A DNA stretch of 27,822 nucleotides from a virus, in IMG/VR virus record IMGVR_UViG_3300033439_001090, positions 1 to 27,822 of that record. One strand, written 5' to 3'. The notes beneath the pieces were generated by a model. That model worked only from the letters and a program-made list of their open reading frames with translations. It made no database searches and had not been told where the DNA came from. Position 1 is the first letter of the stretch, and the number at the start of each line of letters is the position of its first letter. This document shows positions 8,997 to 16,586 of this stretch, piece by piece. Both the position numbers and the translations under genes were made by a program.

Positions 8997-9307
8997 CTGG
9001 CCGTTTTATACATGGATTGAATTACGGATTGCGCCCGATCCAGAATTGCAAAGATTTCCAGTGTCTTTGCAGCCTGGTCTAACCAACCACCCGCTTCCGG
9101 CAAGATTCCGGATTTATTAAACACCTGCCAAAGGCCGAAATAATCATAACTTTCATCATCGACAATATATCGCGGATGAACGTGCAAAGCCGGCCAGCCA
9201 ATTTCCGGAAAACTAAACCCCTCTCCCTGTAACGGATTATCCGGCGTTAGATCTTCAAAATCGGCAAAATCCGCCGACCTTGCCCGCCACAAAAAGAGGA
9301 GACTCAG
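8984..9307 (-). CDS. Tail assembly chaperone T-type extension, made by -1 frameshift
   Basis: Open frame of 107 codons that begins at the slippery site and has no convincing start of its own: the first candidate is a TTG at 9292 without a Shine-Dalgarno site. Read as the -1 continuation of the upstream chaperone it gives ...EKQEKK-LSLLFLWRARSADF..., a fusion of about 331 residues. The extension is acidic and aromatic (EIGWPALHVHPRYIVDD, YDYFGLWQVF) and ends shortly before the tape measure, as in lambda G/GT, where the extended form binds the tape measure and recruits tail tube subunits. The coordinates given are the shifted-frame part only. Frameshift geometry is seen directly; expression is inference. 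Confidence 0.75.
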   Translation of the reverse strand: MSLLFLWRARSADFADFEDLTPDNPLQGEGFSFPEIGWPALHVHPRYIVDDESYDYFGLWQVFNKSGILPEAGGWLDQAAKTLEIFAILDRAQSVIQSMYKTARPAP

Positions 9308-9978
9308 TTTTTTTCCTGTTTCTCCGATGGAGACATCAAGGAACCCAACTTTAGATCAAGCTCCAATAGATGATTTTCGGGAATATGGGGAAAACTGGAT
9401 TCTTTCAATCCGTCCCGGTTCCGATCGCATTTGGCCTCGATGCCCTTCCATTCGAGAATAAACATCGACAAAGCCACATAGTTCGAGATCGGAAAATAAG
9501 CGGCATTGTCGGCCAACATATCCCGATAGGTTTGATCCCCCCGATATAAACAGCCAGAAATATAATCAAACTTTTCAGCCAGGCCCTGGATCGCCGATAT
9601 CACGCCTTTAATATCATCCGATTGCGACCCTGGATCGATGCCCGAAGTTCCTTCCGACAAAATGAATTGCCGGTGTTTCTGATCGAAACCGGCAAATTCA
9701 TCCGCCAATTGCCAATAGCCATTCAGGAAAGCCAACCATTCATCACGTTCGGCCTGTTCGCTTTCTTCATCGAACAGGCGGCCAATGGCAACCCGCATTG
9801 CCGCGCGCAATTCTTCCGGCCCCCATAACCGACCACCCAGGGAACGAATCATTTTCTTGAACTGGATTTTTTCAAGATGGCTCGGAACCTTAAGCCGGTA
9901 TGAAATTTGATCCGTTTCCGGCTGGTCGGCCTGGTCCGCTGGCGTAAACCAGACTTCCGATTTTGCTGCATCAACCAT
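9304..9978 (-). CDS. Tail assembly chaperone (G-type)
   Basis: 224 residues from the ATG that overlaps the tail-tube stop as TAATG; an in-frame TTG at 9996 would add six residues and neither has a strong SD. It is a largely helical acidic protein with no catalytic motif; residues about 1-45 (EVWFTPADQADQ, ISYRLKVPSHLEKIQFKK) form the beta-strand opening seen in tail chaperones of this slot. It lies between the tail tube gene and the tape measure, and its last codons carry the slippery heptamer, which together identify it as the G-type chaperone that coats the tape measure during tail assembly. Sequence family not recognised by name; assignment rests on synteny and frameshift. Confidence 0.75.
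   Translation of the reverse strand: MVDAAKSEVWFTPADQADQPETDQISYRLKVPSHLEKIQFKKMIRSLGGRLWGPEELRAAMRVAIGRLFDEESEQAERDEWLAFLNGYWQLADEFAGFDQKHRQFILSEGTSGIDPGSQSDDIKGVISAIQGLAEKFDYISGCLYRGDQTYRDMLADNAAYFPISNYVALSMFILEWKGIEAKCDRNRDGLKESSFPHIPENHLLELDLKLGSLMSPSEKQEKN
9307..9313 (-). other. -1 programmed ribosomal frameshift site A AAA AAC
   Basis: On the minus strand the zero-frame codons are GAA AAA AAC TGA (9315-9304). The heptamer A AAA AAC is a canonical X XXY YYZ slippery sequence in the correct phase, immediately before the zero-frame stop. Slipping back one base leads into an open frame of 107 codons. Stop-adjacent slippery heptamers joining two tail chaperone frames ahead of a tape measure are the classic arrangement. 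I did not establish a downstream stimulatory pseudoknot. Confidence 0.8.
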
Positions 9979-11156
9979 TAATGCACGCAAATCCAAAGGC
10001 CATTGTTTTCACCATCGCATTGGAACGGGATTTCCTGGTGCGCAAACCCATTGATATCGGCACCACTCAGGCCGGTATATGTAACCGTTGGCATCAGGAT
10101 CGAAACCCGTTTCCCGGCAACACTTCCCCACCGCATCACAATCGTTTTTGTGTTGGAGTTGAGGAAATCGGTCATGTTGTCGCGGGTTGCCACATCAATC
10201 AGGTTCGGGTTAATGGTGCCGGTAATTTTGCGCGCCGTGATGCCGGCAACATCATAGCCATAGGTCGCCGCCGGATCATCGGCCTGCGCAACGTTGGCCC
10301 CCAGGTCACTGGTAAAGCGATTAAACTTAACCACCTCACCACCTAACAGAGATTGCGCATTCTTGAAGGCTTCCGGCCTCACATCGTCATAAGTCGCCGC
10401 CCCTGGATGCGAAACGCTTGAAGGCACTTCCGGCAAGATACCCGTAAAGGTAAAATTCAGCTTTGCCAATTCCCGGTTGGTGATTTCAAGCTGCATGGAT
10501 CCAGCCGCGCCAAGGATCTTTTTCAGAATGGAATTACCACCCGACGCCGCGGCGTGCTGGTATTCGTAAAAAGCGAGATTTTCAAGCCCGCTTGATGCCG
10601 GTCGATAAAGCGCATTGGCAACAATTGCATAGGTCGAAGTCGCATCCGGCGGCGTTGTCCAGTTTGCGGCCACCGTTGCAATCTTTGTTGTCCCGTCGTA
10701 AGCCGTGATAATATTGGATTGCCCGGATCCGGTGCCACCATCCAATTCGATCACCATGCCCTTATATGCATCATCGACCGCCGACGCGCCCGCCGCCAGG
10801 GTAATTGTTCCCGTCGCGCCGGCTTGCGCCGTCCCGGTAACATCCGCCGCCGTCAAAGTTTCTGAAAATCCGCACCCACGCAAGGCCGCGCCATATTCCG
10901 GTGCCGCGCCTGCAGTTCCCGCACCTTTCAGGTTCACCCCGAAGGATATGCCGACAGAACCGCCGCCGATGATTGGATCGCCACTATCCAGCGATCCGGT
11001 ATGTTCATCATCGGTGTTTTGCGCATCAAAGTTATTTGATGATTGGATGCCGAAACATTTGATCGCATTGCTGCCAACTGTAGGCGTTGGGTCGGTTCCT
11101 GGCGTTGATTCCACTTTCGCCAGCAAGGTTTTATTTAATGTGCGATAAACGCTCAT
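9978..11156 (-). CDS. Major tail (tube) protein
   Basis: 392 residues, the expected tail tube subunit directly before the chaperones. It starts MSVYRTLNKTLLAKVESTPGTDPTPT, a typical opening of large siphovirus tube proteins, and contains SVGISFGVNLKG, YGAALRGCGF and the tube-like strand MQLEITNRELAKLNFTFTG. Residues about 110-170 (GTITLAAGASAVDDAYKGM, GTGSGQSNIITAYDGTTK) are a small beta domain found as an insertion in many unrelated phage structural proteins, so this tube probably carries an external decoration. The ATG has AGGAG eight bases upstream and overlaps the stop of the 43-residue gene as ATGA. Confidence 0.82.
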   Translation of the reverse strand: MSVYRTLNKTLLAKVESTPGTDPTPTVGSNAIKCFGIQSSNNFDAQNTDDEHTGSLDSGDPIIGGGSVGISFGVNLKGAGTAGAAPEYGAALRGCGFSETLTAADVTGTAQAGATGTITLAAGASAVDDAYKGMVIELDGGTGSGQSNIITAYDGTTKIATVAANWTTPPDATSTYAIVANALYRPASSGLENLAFYEYQHAAASGGNSILKKILGAAGSMQLEITNRELAKLNFTFTGILPEVPSSVSHPGAATYDDVRPEAFKNAQSLLGGEVVKFNRFTSDLGANVAQADDPAATYGYDVAGITARKITGTINPNLIDVATRDNMTDFLNSNTKTIVMRWGSVAGKRVSILMPTVTYTGLSGADINGFAHQEIPFQCDGENNGLWICVH

Positions 11157-11284
11157 TTGTCAGACTCCTGATTTTTCGGTTTGCCGGCACGATCGCCGCT
11201 CGATTTGCTTTGTTTGGGCTCAACCGGATCCGGTTTTGCCACGGTACGACCACCAGGCACCGGCCCGGATTCTTGTTTACGCAT
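11153..11284 (-). CDS. Small charged, proline-rich protein (43 aa)
   Basis: A 43-residue frame beginning MRKQESGPVPGGRTVAKP and ending KNQESDK, rich in Lys, Pro, Gly and Ser, with no hydrophobic segment; likely disordered. It looks genuine: AGGAG lies eight bases before the ATG, the stop overlaps the tail tube ATG as ATGA, and it fills the gap after the tail terminator gene. Similar short disordered frames sit before tail tube genes in some phages, but I recognise no family. It could mainly serve translational coupling to the highly expressed tube gene. Confidence 0.55.
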   Translation of the reverse strand: MRKQESGPVPGGRTVAKPDPVEPKQSKSSGDRAGKPKNQESDK

Positions 11285-11299
11285 CTTTTTTTCTCCTGA

Positions 11300-11749
11300 T
11301 TAACCGGCGACCGTTGGGTCGCCTTCCGCCGTTTCAAAATCAATTTCGAAACCAACACGAAAAGCCGCCGCAACATTGCTTTGGCCTTCATTCAATATAT
11401 CTGGATCGCCCATATCCATTTCCCGAACATCCCGAACAGATCCGACCGATAGAAGCGGATCCGCCGGATCAATGATCGCCGTCAAAATATTTTCATATTG
11501 CGCATCGATCGCGGTGGCCAGGCCATCCGCATCCGCCGACGTTACATAGCCCTCAACGTCGAAGCGCACCCTATAGACCGTACTGCCTGCATTCTGTGGC
11601 AATACAACGTGACCGCCGTCATACATGGCAATATGCGGATATTCCGAAGGATCGACTTCGGTATCCCGGTTGCGCGACTTACCAGGGCCAGAAATTGCAT
11701 TCAACTTTGTTTCGACTGCATTCAGCACCAAAGCGCGTTGCGTTGTCAT
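11300..11749 (-). CDS. Tail terminator-like / neck protein
   Basis: 149 residues. Alternating pattern with an N-terminal helix (RALVLNAVETKLNAI), a strand YPHIAMYDGG, a strand YRVRFDVEGYV, a helix (DGLATAIDAQYENIL) and a final strand VAAAFRVGFEIDFE. That order of helix, strands and long helix followed by strands is the fold of tail terminator (gpU-like) proteins, and the slot just before the tail tube is where the terminator gene normally lies. It overlaps the upstream DUF6441 gene by four bases (ATGA). Assignment is from fold pattern and position, not from a named motif. Confidence 0.6.
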   Translation of the reverse strand: MTTQRALVLNAVETKLNAISGPGKSRNRDTEVDPSEYPHIAMYDGGHVVLPQNAGSTVYRVRFDVEGYVTSADADGLATAIDAQYENILTAIIDPADPLLSVGSVRDVREMDMGDPDILNEGQSNVAAAFRVGFEIDFETAEGDPTVAG

Positions 11750-12348
11750 GCCGCCGCCTCCATATTCTCAAGTAAGCGCCGGCCCAGGGCCGCCTGTTCC
11801 CGGCGAACGATCGCTTCAAAATTCAACCCCTTTGGAATTCGGATAAACCGAAGTAAAAGAGCTATTGGCGTCGATCGCGTTCTGGTCTTGCGCACCAGCA
11901 AAGCCCGGCCACCCGATAACGGAATGAATGCCAGGTTTTTTGTGTTCTGTTCACTAAACCGGGTTGTCTTTGCCCGCCGGCCTTTCTGCAGGGGTATATA
12001 AATCCACCGGCCATTTTTAGGCCGAATGGTTGCCCCGGTTACATGCGGTAACAAATAGTCAACAAATTTCCCGCTTGCATCCTTGCGGCCAAATTTCGAA
12101 TAAACGATGGCCCCCGCGCCGGCGTTATCGTTCTCATAGACCCGCATCCGGATTGCGTTTGCCATCCGACGATTTCCGCCGCGTACCCGGCCAGATCCGG
12201 AAAACCGCTGATTGATGGCACCCCGCCACCCCAATTGCAGGGCTTTCGCCGTATCGGCAACCCCTGTTTTAATTCCCGTTTGTACGCCCCGGAATTTTCG
12301 TTCCATGAACTCATCCAGGCGACCATGCAAGGCGGCGCTAATTTCCAT
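11746..12348 (-). CDS. DUF6441-family neck/tail protein
   Basis: 200 residues, very basic. The N-terminal half is an amphipathic helix with Lys/Arg (ISAALHGRLDEFMERKFRGVQTGIKTGVADTAKALQ is its span, residues 3-38), then WRGAINQRF, RMANAIRMRVYEN, GAIVYSKF, then a strand pair around GRWIYIPLQKG. This order (helix, then AN..R..VY, then VYSKF, then a short strand with IP) matches what I recall of DUF6441 proteins, which occur between head completion and tail terminator genes of alphaproteobacterial siphoviruses and are likely tail-completion (gpZ/HK97 gp10-like) proteins. It overlaps the preceding gene as TGATG. Confidence 0.65.
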   Translation of the reverse strand: MEISAALHGRLDEFMERKFRGVQTGIKTGVADTAKALQLGWRGAINQRFSGSGRVRGGNRRMANAIRMRVYENDNAGAGAIVYSKFGRKDASGKFVDYLLPHVTGATIRPKNGRWIYIPLQKGRRAKTTRFSEQNTKNLAFIPLSGGRALLVRKTRTRSTPIALLLRFIRIPKGLNFEAIVRREQAALGRRLLENMEAAA

Positions 12349-12668
12349 CAGGCCGGCCCCTTCAGTTTCAGATCATAAATAAACCCGCTTGCATCCAGGG
12401 TTGCTTTGGTAACCGTAAAAGTTCCCCGACCGGCAACAAAAATATCATTCACGCCAGGCGCGCCGCTCGCAATATTGGCCGCCGGAACGCTGGCAATCCA
12501 TTCGCCGGCATCCGCACGCGCCGACAACAGATTGTGTTCACCCGCTTTATAATCCAGGATCAATTCGACATTTTCCGGGCTTTGCCCCGATCGCGTATAA
12601 ACCACCGCTTCCGCAAAATCATCGGCATCGAACATGCCATCAATATCGGTTTGATCTTCAAAATTCAT
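12348..12668 (-). CDS. Head-tail attachment protein (gpFII-like)
   Basis: 106 residues, mostly beta: MNFEDQTDIDGMFDADDFAEAVVYTRSG, then VELILDYKAGE and VNDIFVAGRGTFTVTKATLD. The FDADDFAEAVVYT opening is characteristic of small head-tail joining proteins of the FII type found in this slot in lambda-like alphaproteobacterial phages. It is separated from the upstream gene by a strong terminator hairpin, yet has its own GGGA site eight bases from the ATG, so it must be reached by read-through or antitermination, or be transcribed from a promoter I could not identify. Confidence 0.65.
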   Translation of the reverse strand: MNFEDQTDIDGMFDADDFAEAVVYTRSGQSPENVELILDYKAGEHNLLSARADAGEWIASVPAANIASGAPGVNDIFVAGRGTFTVTKATLDASGFIYDLKLKGPA

Positions 12669-12677
12669 TAAAATTAT

Positions 12678-12712
12678 CCCAAAAGAAAACGCCGGGGATT
12701 GCCCCGGCGTTT
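12678..12712 (-). terminator. Strong intrinsic terminator inside the head operon
   Basis: On the minus strand an 11-bp perfect stem, AAACGCCGGGG (12712-12702) with CCCCGGCGTTT (12697-12687), and a four-base loop, followed by a T-rich tail TTTCTTTTGGG-like stretch down to 12678. Nearly textbook. It lies between the 73-residue gene and the head-tail attachment gene. Its tail, read on plus as CCCAAAAGAAAA (12678-12689), is identical to that of the terminator at 19949-19988. Confidence 0.85.
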
Positions 12713-12736
12713 CTGTTCAATCTCAACCCCGCCAGA

Positions 12737-12958
12737 TTAATTACTGGCGGCGGCCTTCTTTTCGGCGGCCAGTTGCTTTCGAACCGCCTCGATTTTGGCT
12801 TCATGTTCCTTGTTGGCCGGATCAAAAGCCTTGCCCAAACCGATCAAATAAAGTGCGTCACTGACCGGACAGGAAACCGTTGCTCCCCGTTCCGCCGCGT
12901 TTGATCCAATGCGGGTATTCCGCGCAATGAAAATGCGCATCTTTTTTTCGTCTGCCAT
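12737..12958 (-). CDS. Small head-associated protein (73 aa)
   Basis: 73 residues from the ATG at 12958, which has AGGGGA eight to nine bases upstream; the longer open frame upstream crosses a terminator hairpin and is not credible. The sequence begins MADEKKMRIFIARNTRIGSN, has a central VSCPVSDALYLIGLGKAF segment and an Ala/Lys-rich helical tail. The RIFIARNTRI...DALYLIGLGKA pattern recalls small proteins that follow the capsid gene in many siphoviruses (phage_Gp53-like or head completion accessory), function unknown. It is bracketed by two terminator hairpins, so it may form its own short transcript segment with the capsid gene. Confidence 0.6.
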   Translation of the reverse strand: MADEKKMRIFIARNTRIGSNAAERGATVSCPVSDALYLIGLGKAFDPANKEHEAKIEAVRKQLAAEKKAAASN

Positions 12959-12993
12959 GTTGATTTCCCCTTTCGAAAATCTTTGTGTTTTGA

Positions 12994-13029
12994 GATTAAA
13001 AGACCGGCCCGCGATTAAACCCGGGCCGG
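12994..13029 (-). terminator. Terminator-like hairpin after the capsid gene
   Basis: Minus-strand stem CCGGCCCG (13029-13022) with CGGGCCGG (13011-13004), about ten-base loop, followed by TCTTTTAATCTC. The stem is GC-rich and the T-tract moderate, so termination is likely partial. It would reduce transcription downstream of the capsid gene. Confidence 0.65.
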
Positions 13030-13058
13030 CCTTGTTTGTGGTTAAAGTCAACCCGGCT

Positions 13059-14996
13059 TTAGGCCGTTAATGCGTCCTGCATTGCGGAGAACGATTGAGC
13101 CCGGCGAACTCCGGTATCTACATCCTGGAAGGCGCGAACCACCAGGCCACCGGAATCGCCCAGGGTTATTTCATCCAGTTTAATATCGAACACATCCCAT
13201 TCGCCGATCAGCAGCTCCGACCAGTTACCAAAGATAATGCCCGAACAAACCCCGCTTGACGTTCCCTTATCAAGATCACTCGGAACCTGGTTCGTTACGC
13301 CGGCGCGGTAGCTGTTCAATTCACCAAAGCCGGATGCATAATCGCCGCCTTTTTCCCAAAGGAAGCCGGCACCGGCATCGCCTGAAACTTTGGTTGTTTT
13401 CTTCATCACACCACGGACCTGTGAATTTGTCAGATACCCCAACGATCCAACGTCGGCGTTATCGACAGAAACTTCGGTTTCCAGATCGACAATATGCGCC
13501 CAGGTAGGCGCAAGGCCGTTGGTGCCGCCCGCAACATCGCCAATACCGCTGGTATTGAGAATGCCGGTCGGCTGGCCGCTGGATCCCGAACCGGCAATGG
13601 CACCCAAATCGATGGCCAGGGCAAGCGCCGCCGCCAGATCATCCATAACCAGCATATCTGCCGACGGCGACGATTGGAGCAACAGTTTCCGGGTTAAATC
13701 GGTACGCCCCGAAACGGTTTTGGGCGATAATGCAACGGTTCCAAAAGTCTGATTCGATTCCGTTGTATTACCGCCTTCCGTTACCCAATAGGCCGTACCG
13801 GATCCGGTTTGGCGCGGAAAGGAAACATCGCCGACCAGGCCCGCAAGAACACGGGCTCCCATTGTGCGAATCATCATCCGATTGCGCAATACGGTAATGA
13901 AATCCATATCCATGTGATCGGTTCCGACCAGGTTGCCGCCGCCGGTCGGTGAACCCACCGTCAAATCCCGTTGTTGTGCCAAAACCGACAAATCACGTTT
14001 AACTGACATTACATCACTTGGCAGAAAGAACCCGCGCGCCGCACGTCCTGTCCGATCGGCAACCGCCTTCGAGCATTCCAGTTCGAACCCGGCTTTCGAC
14101 CAGTCTTTCGAATGCGCGGCCCGAATGGCATTCAAAATCGAATAGCGTTGTGCATCGCCACGATTCAAACCGATTTCACCGGTTGGCGTTTCCAAAGGCG
14201 TTTCATCTCCAATAACATCAAGCAAAATTCCCCGGAATTCCGCCAGGGTCTTGTTTTCAGCCAATGCTTTTTCAGCCAGGTCGCGTTTGTTGTGCTTTGC
14301 GCCAAGCGCCAACATGGCGTTGGCTTCCTTGACCGCCTGCGCACGGGCATCGGCCTGAATTTTGGCGGTATCAACCACCGGTGCCGGTTGCGCGGGCGTT
14401 CCCGCCCGATCAGCCGTGTTCGTGTTGTCTTCATTTTCCATAACAATTTCCCTTTTAAAGATTGTTTCATATGCACGTGTTTCGCTCCGGCCAACCCCGA
14501 CGCTAATGTCAGCCGGAACCGGAACAATCGAAATCTCCAAAGGCTCCCAACGCTTTACGCGGTAGGTATCAACCCCGTCGATTTCTGATTCCAAAACAGC
14601 TTCAAAAATCCGATAACCAACGCTGATTGATCGGCGGATTCCATCGGTAATGTCTTGGAATATCTCTTTCGCGCGAACAGATTGCCCGAACTTGACAACG
14701 GCCCTGCCTACGCGGTCGGCGCTATCAATAACCACACTTTCCACAACACCGACTTGATCATCGGTATCGTGATTGACTAGGAACGCGCCGCCGTTGTTCA
14801 TCCGGTCCAGAATGACCGAACCGGCGCTATGATCGAGAATTTCAATTCCGAAATACCGTTCGACCGGCGCTTCACTTGAAAACGAAATTTCGACCGTTCG
14901 CGCATCCTCATCGATCGCGCGATCGGCAACGGTAAATGTCCGGTATTGAACACCGGTTTTGCGGATTTCGGTTTTCTGTTCGACTTTCTTTTTCAT
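13059..14996 (-). CDS. Fused prohead protease and HK97-fold major capsid protein
   Basis: 645 residues in one frame. Residues about 15-175 are an HK97-type prohead protease (S78 group): catalytic His in LVNHDTDD (about 76), Ser in RRSISVGY (about 123-125), then WEPLEISIVPVPAD (about 150-163). Residues about 186-260 are charged, helical and Ala/Gln-rich, the scaffold/delta-like part. From about 270 on comes the HK97 capsid fold: GRAARGFFLPSDV, LRNRMMIRTMGARVL, FPRQTGSGTAYWVTEGG, ALAIDLGAIAGSGSSGQPTGIL. I chose ATG at 14996 (GGAG eight bases upstream) over a TTG at 15002 inside the portal stop. A strong second start inside the frame at 14441 would give capsid without protease. Confidence 0.9.
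   Translation of the reverse strand: MKKKVEQKTEIRKTGVQYRTFTVADRAIDEDARTVEISFSSEAPVERYFGIEILDHSAGSVILDRMNNGGAFLVNHDTDDQVGVVESVVIDSADRVGRAVVKFGQSVRAKEIFQDITDGIRRSISVGYRIFEAVLESEIDGVDTYRVKRWEPLEISIVPVPADISVGVGRSETRAYETIFKREIVMENEDNTNTADRAGTPAQPAPVVDTAKIQADARAQAVKEANAMLALGAKHNKRDLAEKALAENKTLAEFRGILLDVIGDETPLETPTGEIGLNRGDAQRYSILNAIRAAHSKDWSKAGFELECSKAVADRTGRAARGFFLPSDVMSVKRDLSVLAQQRDLTVGSPTGGGNLVGTDHMDMDFITVLRNRMMIRTMGARVLAGLVGDVSFPRQTGSGTAYWVTEGGNTTESNQTFGTVALSPKTVSGRTDLTRKLLLQSSPSADMLVMDDLAAALALAIDLGAIAGSGSSGQPTGILNTSGIGDVAGGTNGLAPTWAHIVDLETEVSVDNADVGSLGYLTNSQVRGVMKKTTKVSGDAGAGFLWEKGGDYASGFGELNSYRAGVTNQVPSDLDKGTSSGVCSGIIFGNWSELLIGEWDVFDIKLDEITLGDSGGLVVRAFQDVDTGVRRAQSFSAMQDALTA
14441..14454 (-). 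promoter_or_regulatory. Internal ribosome binding site and nested start in the protease-capsid gene
   Basis: AAGGGA (14454-14449) lies seven bases before an in-frame ATG (14441-14439, residue 186, MENEDN...). It is at the junction between the protease and scaffold/capsid parts and is at least as good a site as that of the full-length start. Initiation here would yield a 460-residue scaffold-capsid polypeptide. Confidence 0.6.
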
Positions 14997-14998
14997 CG

Positions 14999-16585
14999 TC
15001 AATTCTCCACTAAAAAACCCCGCTTCGGCGGGGTTGGTTTGTTTTCATCATCGTCCTGATCTTCATCCGCCGGCGGCGGTAAAGGCGGGTTAGGTCCATC
15101 ATCAAGCGGCATTCCCGCCGCTTTCATCATTTCGATTTCGCGCGCCTGTTCATCAACGATATCGGCGAAATCGACACCGCGTTCCCGACAAATTTGATGG
15201 CGCGACTTAAAGCCCAATTTTACCGCTTTTTCATCGGCGGTAACCTCTTTAACCGGATCCATATAGGGCCACACTCTTTCCGGCCATCCGATCCCCGCAT
15301 CGATGCGCGCCCGATCCATAACATCAACCCGGCCCGTAAGTTCCTGCATATCCAGCCAGGCCGATACAACCTGATCGTGAAAGGCACCCTCCATATACGT
15401 CTTTATCTCCCCGGCGTGATCTCTTTCCGCCTGGATACCCAGGCGCATCGTGGATAAGTTCACATCTGACAAATCGCCGGATAGCGTCGGTTTTGACAAG
15501 CCGACACCCGCCGACGCCCCCAACATCATGGCTTTTAAAAATTCCGGAAAAACCTGGTGCGGATACTGGGGATCAAACGCATCCAACGTATAGCCGGCGG
15601 GTGCGATCAGGAATTCGCCGGCCTGGCCGTCCTCATGGAATTCGCCGGGATCATCATCATAATCACCCTGGCCGCCTTCATCCGCATCACCATTGGGGTT
15701 GTAACCACCGGGAAGCGTGCCGGCCTGCGGATCCGTTTGCCGCCAGATACCCACCTTTTGAGCCGCCGCCCTTGCGCCTACGACTTGCGCTTCTTCATAG
15801 CCAGCTAACATTTTAAGCCGGCGCATTGCTGTATGCGCCCAGGGAATGCCCCGGATCTGATCGCTATCATCAAGATCAAAGATATGCAAAATCTGATCGG
15901 CGGGGATCCGCTGATAATGCCGCCCGCGCGCCGCATAACTCCCGGCGCGGCCTGGCTTTGTCATAAAGTGATAGGCGACCGCCTTACCCCATTGATCAAC
16001 CTCAACCCCCAAGCGGATCTGGTTGCGGCCCGCCTCGTTAATGTTCAATTGTTCATCGCAGGCCGATGCCCGGATCACCTGCAAGGCAAACCGATAAGGA
16101 TTGTTAAAGTTCTTGACCAGGCGAACAAAAACTTCGCCATCGCGGGCCGTCTGTCGTACAACCCGCTTTTGTATCCCGGCCCAATTTCCACGGCCATTGA
16201 CAGAACAATATTTTTTGCCCCAATCCCTGAAATCCGCCTCAATCCTGTCGTTTAGATCCTTATCGATTTCGCCCTGATCATCCTTGGCCTTCATCACCAG
16301 GGAAAGACCTTTGGCGCCTAGAACGTTGGTAGGCAAAATCCGCAAGAACTGTTTAATGTAATCGTTGTTATGGCTTAGATCGATCGACCGCCCCCGGATC
16401 GCTTTCAATGATCGCCGGATTTCTTCATCGGTTGATAGTTCCATCGTTGGCCAGTCAGCAACCAGCCGGCCCATTTTGGCCGCGTCATATCCGCGCGCAT
16501 GGATAGGCCGCCGCTTTGGTGCAGGCGGATCCTTACGATCCACCGCATTGACTTGCCGCCCGCCGCCAAAAATTTTCCAAACCAT
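14999..16585 (-). CDS. Portal protein, lambda gpB family
   Basis: 528 residues, typical length for the phage_portal_2 family, forming the twelve-subunit ring at the capsid vertex through which DNA enters and leaves. Recognisable parts: the N-terminal region with SIDLSHNNDYIKQFLRILPTNVLG, the RQTARDGEVFVRL segment, RIPADQILHIFDLDDSDQIRGIPW (a near-signature of the family), and LSGDLSDVNLSTMRLG before the C-terminal crown. The C-terminal tail is Asp/Pro-rich. It starts one base after the connector stop and overlaps no capsid residues if the capsid starts at 14996. Confidence 0.92.
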   Translation of the reverse strand: MVWKIFGGGRQVNAVDRKDPPAPKRRPIHARGYDAAKMGRLVADWPTMELSTDEEIRRSLKAIRGRSIDLSHNNDYIKQFLRILPTNVLGAKGLSLVMKAKDDQGEIDKDLNDRIEADFRDWGKKYCSVNGRGNWAGIQKRVVRQTARDGEVFVRLVKNFNNPYRFALQVIRASACDEQLNINEAGRNQIRLGVEVDQWGKAVAYHFMTKPGRAGSYAARGRHYQRIPADQILHIFDLDDSDQIRGIPWAHTAMRRLKMLAGYEEAQVVGARAAAQKVGIWRQTDPQAGTLPGGYNPNGDADEGGQGDYDDDPGEFHEDGQAGEFLIAPAGYTLDAFDPQYPHQVFPEFLKAMMLGASAGVGLSKPTLSGDLSDVNLSTMRLGIQAERDHAGEIKTYMEGAFHDQVVSAWLDMQELTGRVDVMDRARIDAGIGWPERVWPYMDPVKEVTADEKAVKLGFKSRHQICRERGVDFADIVDEQAREIEMMKAAGMPLDDGPNPPLPPPADEDQDDDENKPTPPKRGFLVEN

Positions 16586-16586
16586 T

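Noticed and set aside
8984-9292. Independent gene starting at TTG 9292
   Set aside because: No Shine-Dalgarno, while the slippery heptamer upstream leads exactly into this frame.
12737-13051. Extended 104-residue version of the 73-residue head protein
   Set aside because: The extra N-terminus is translated across a terminator hairpin; the ATG at 12958 has a strong SD.
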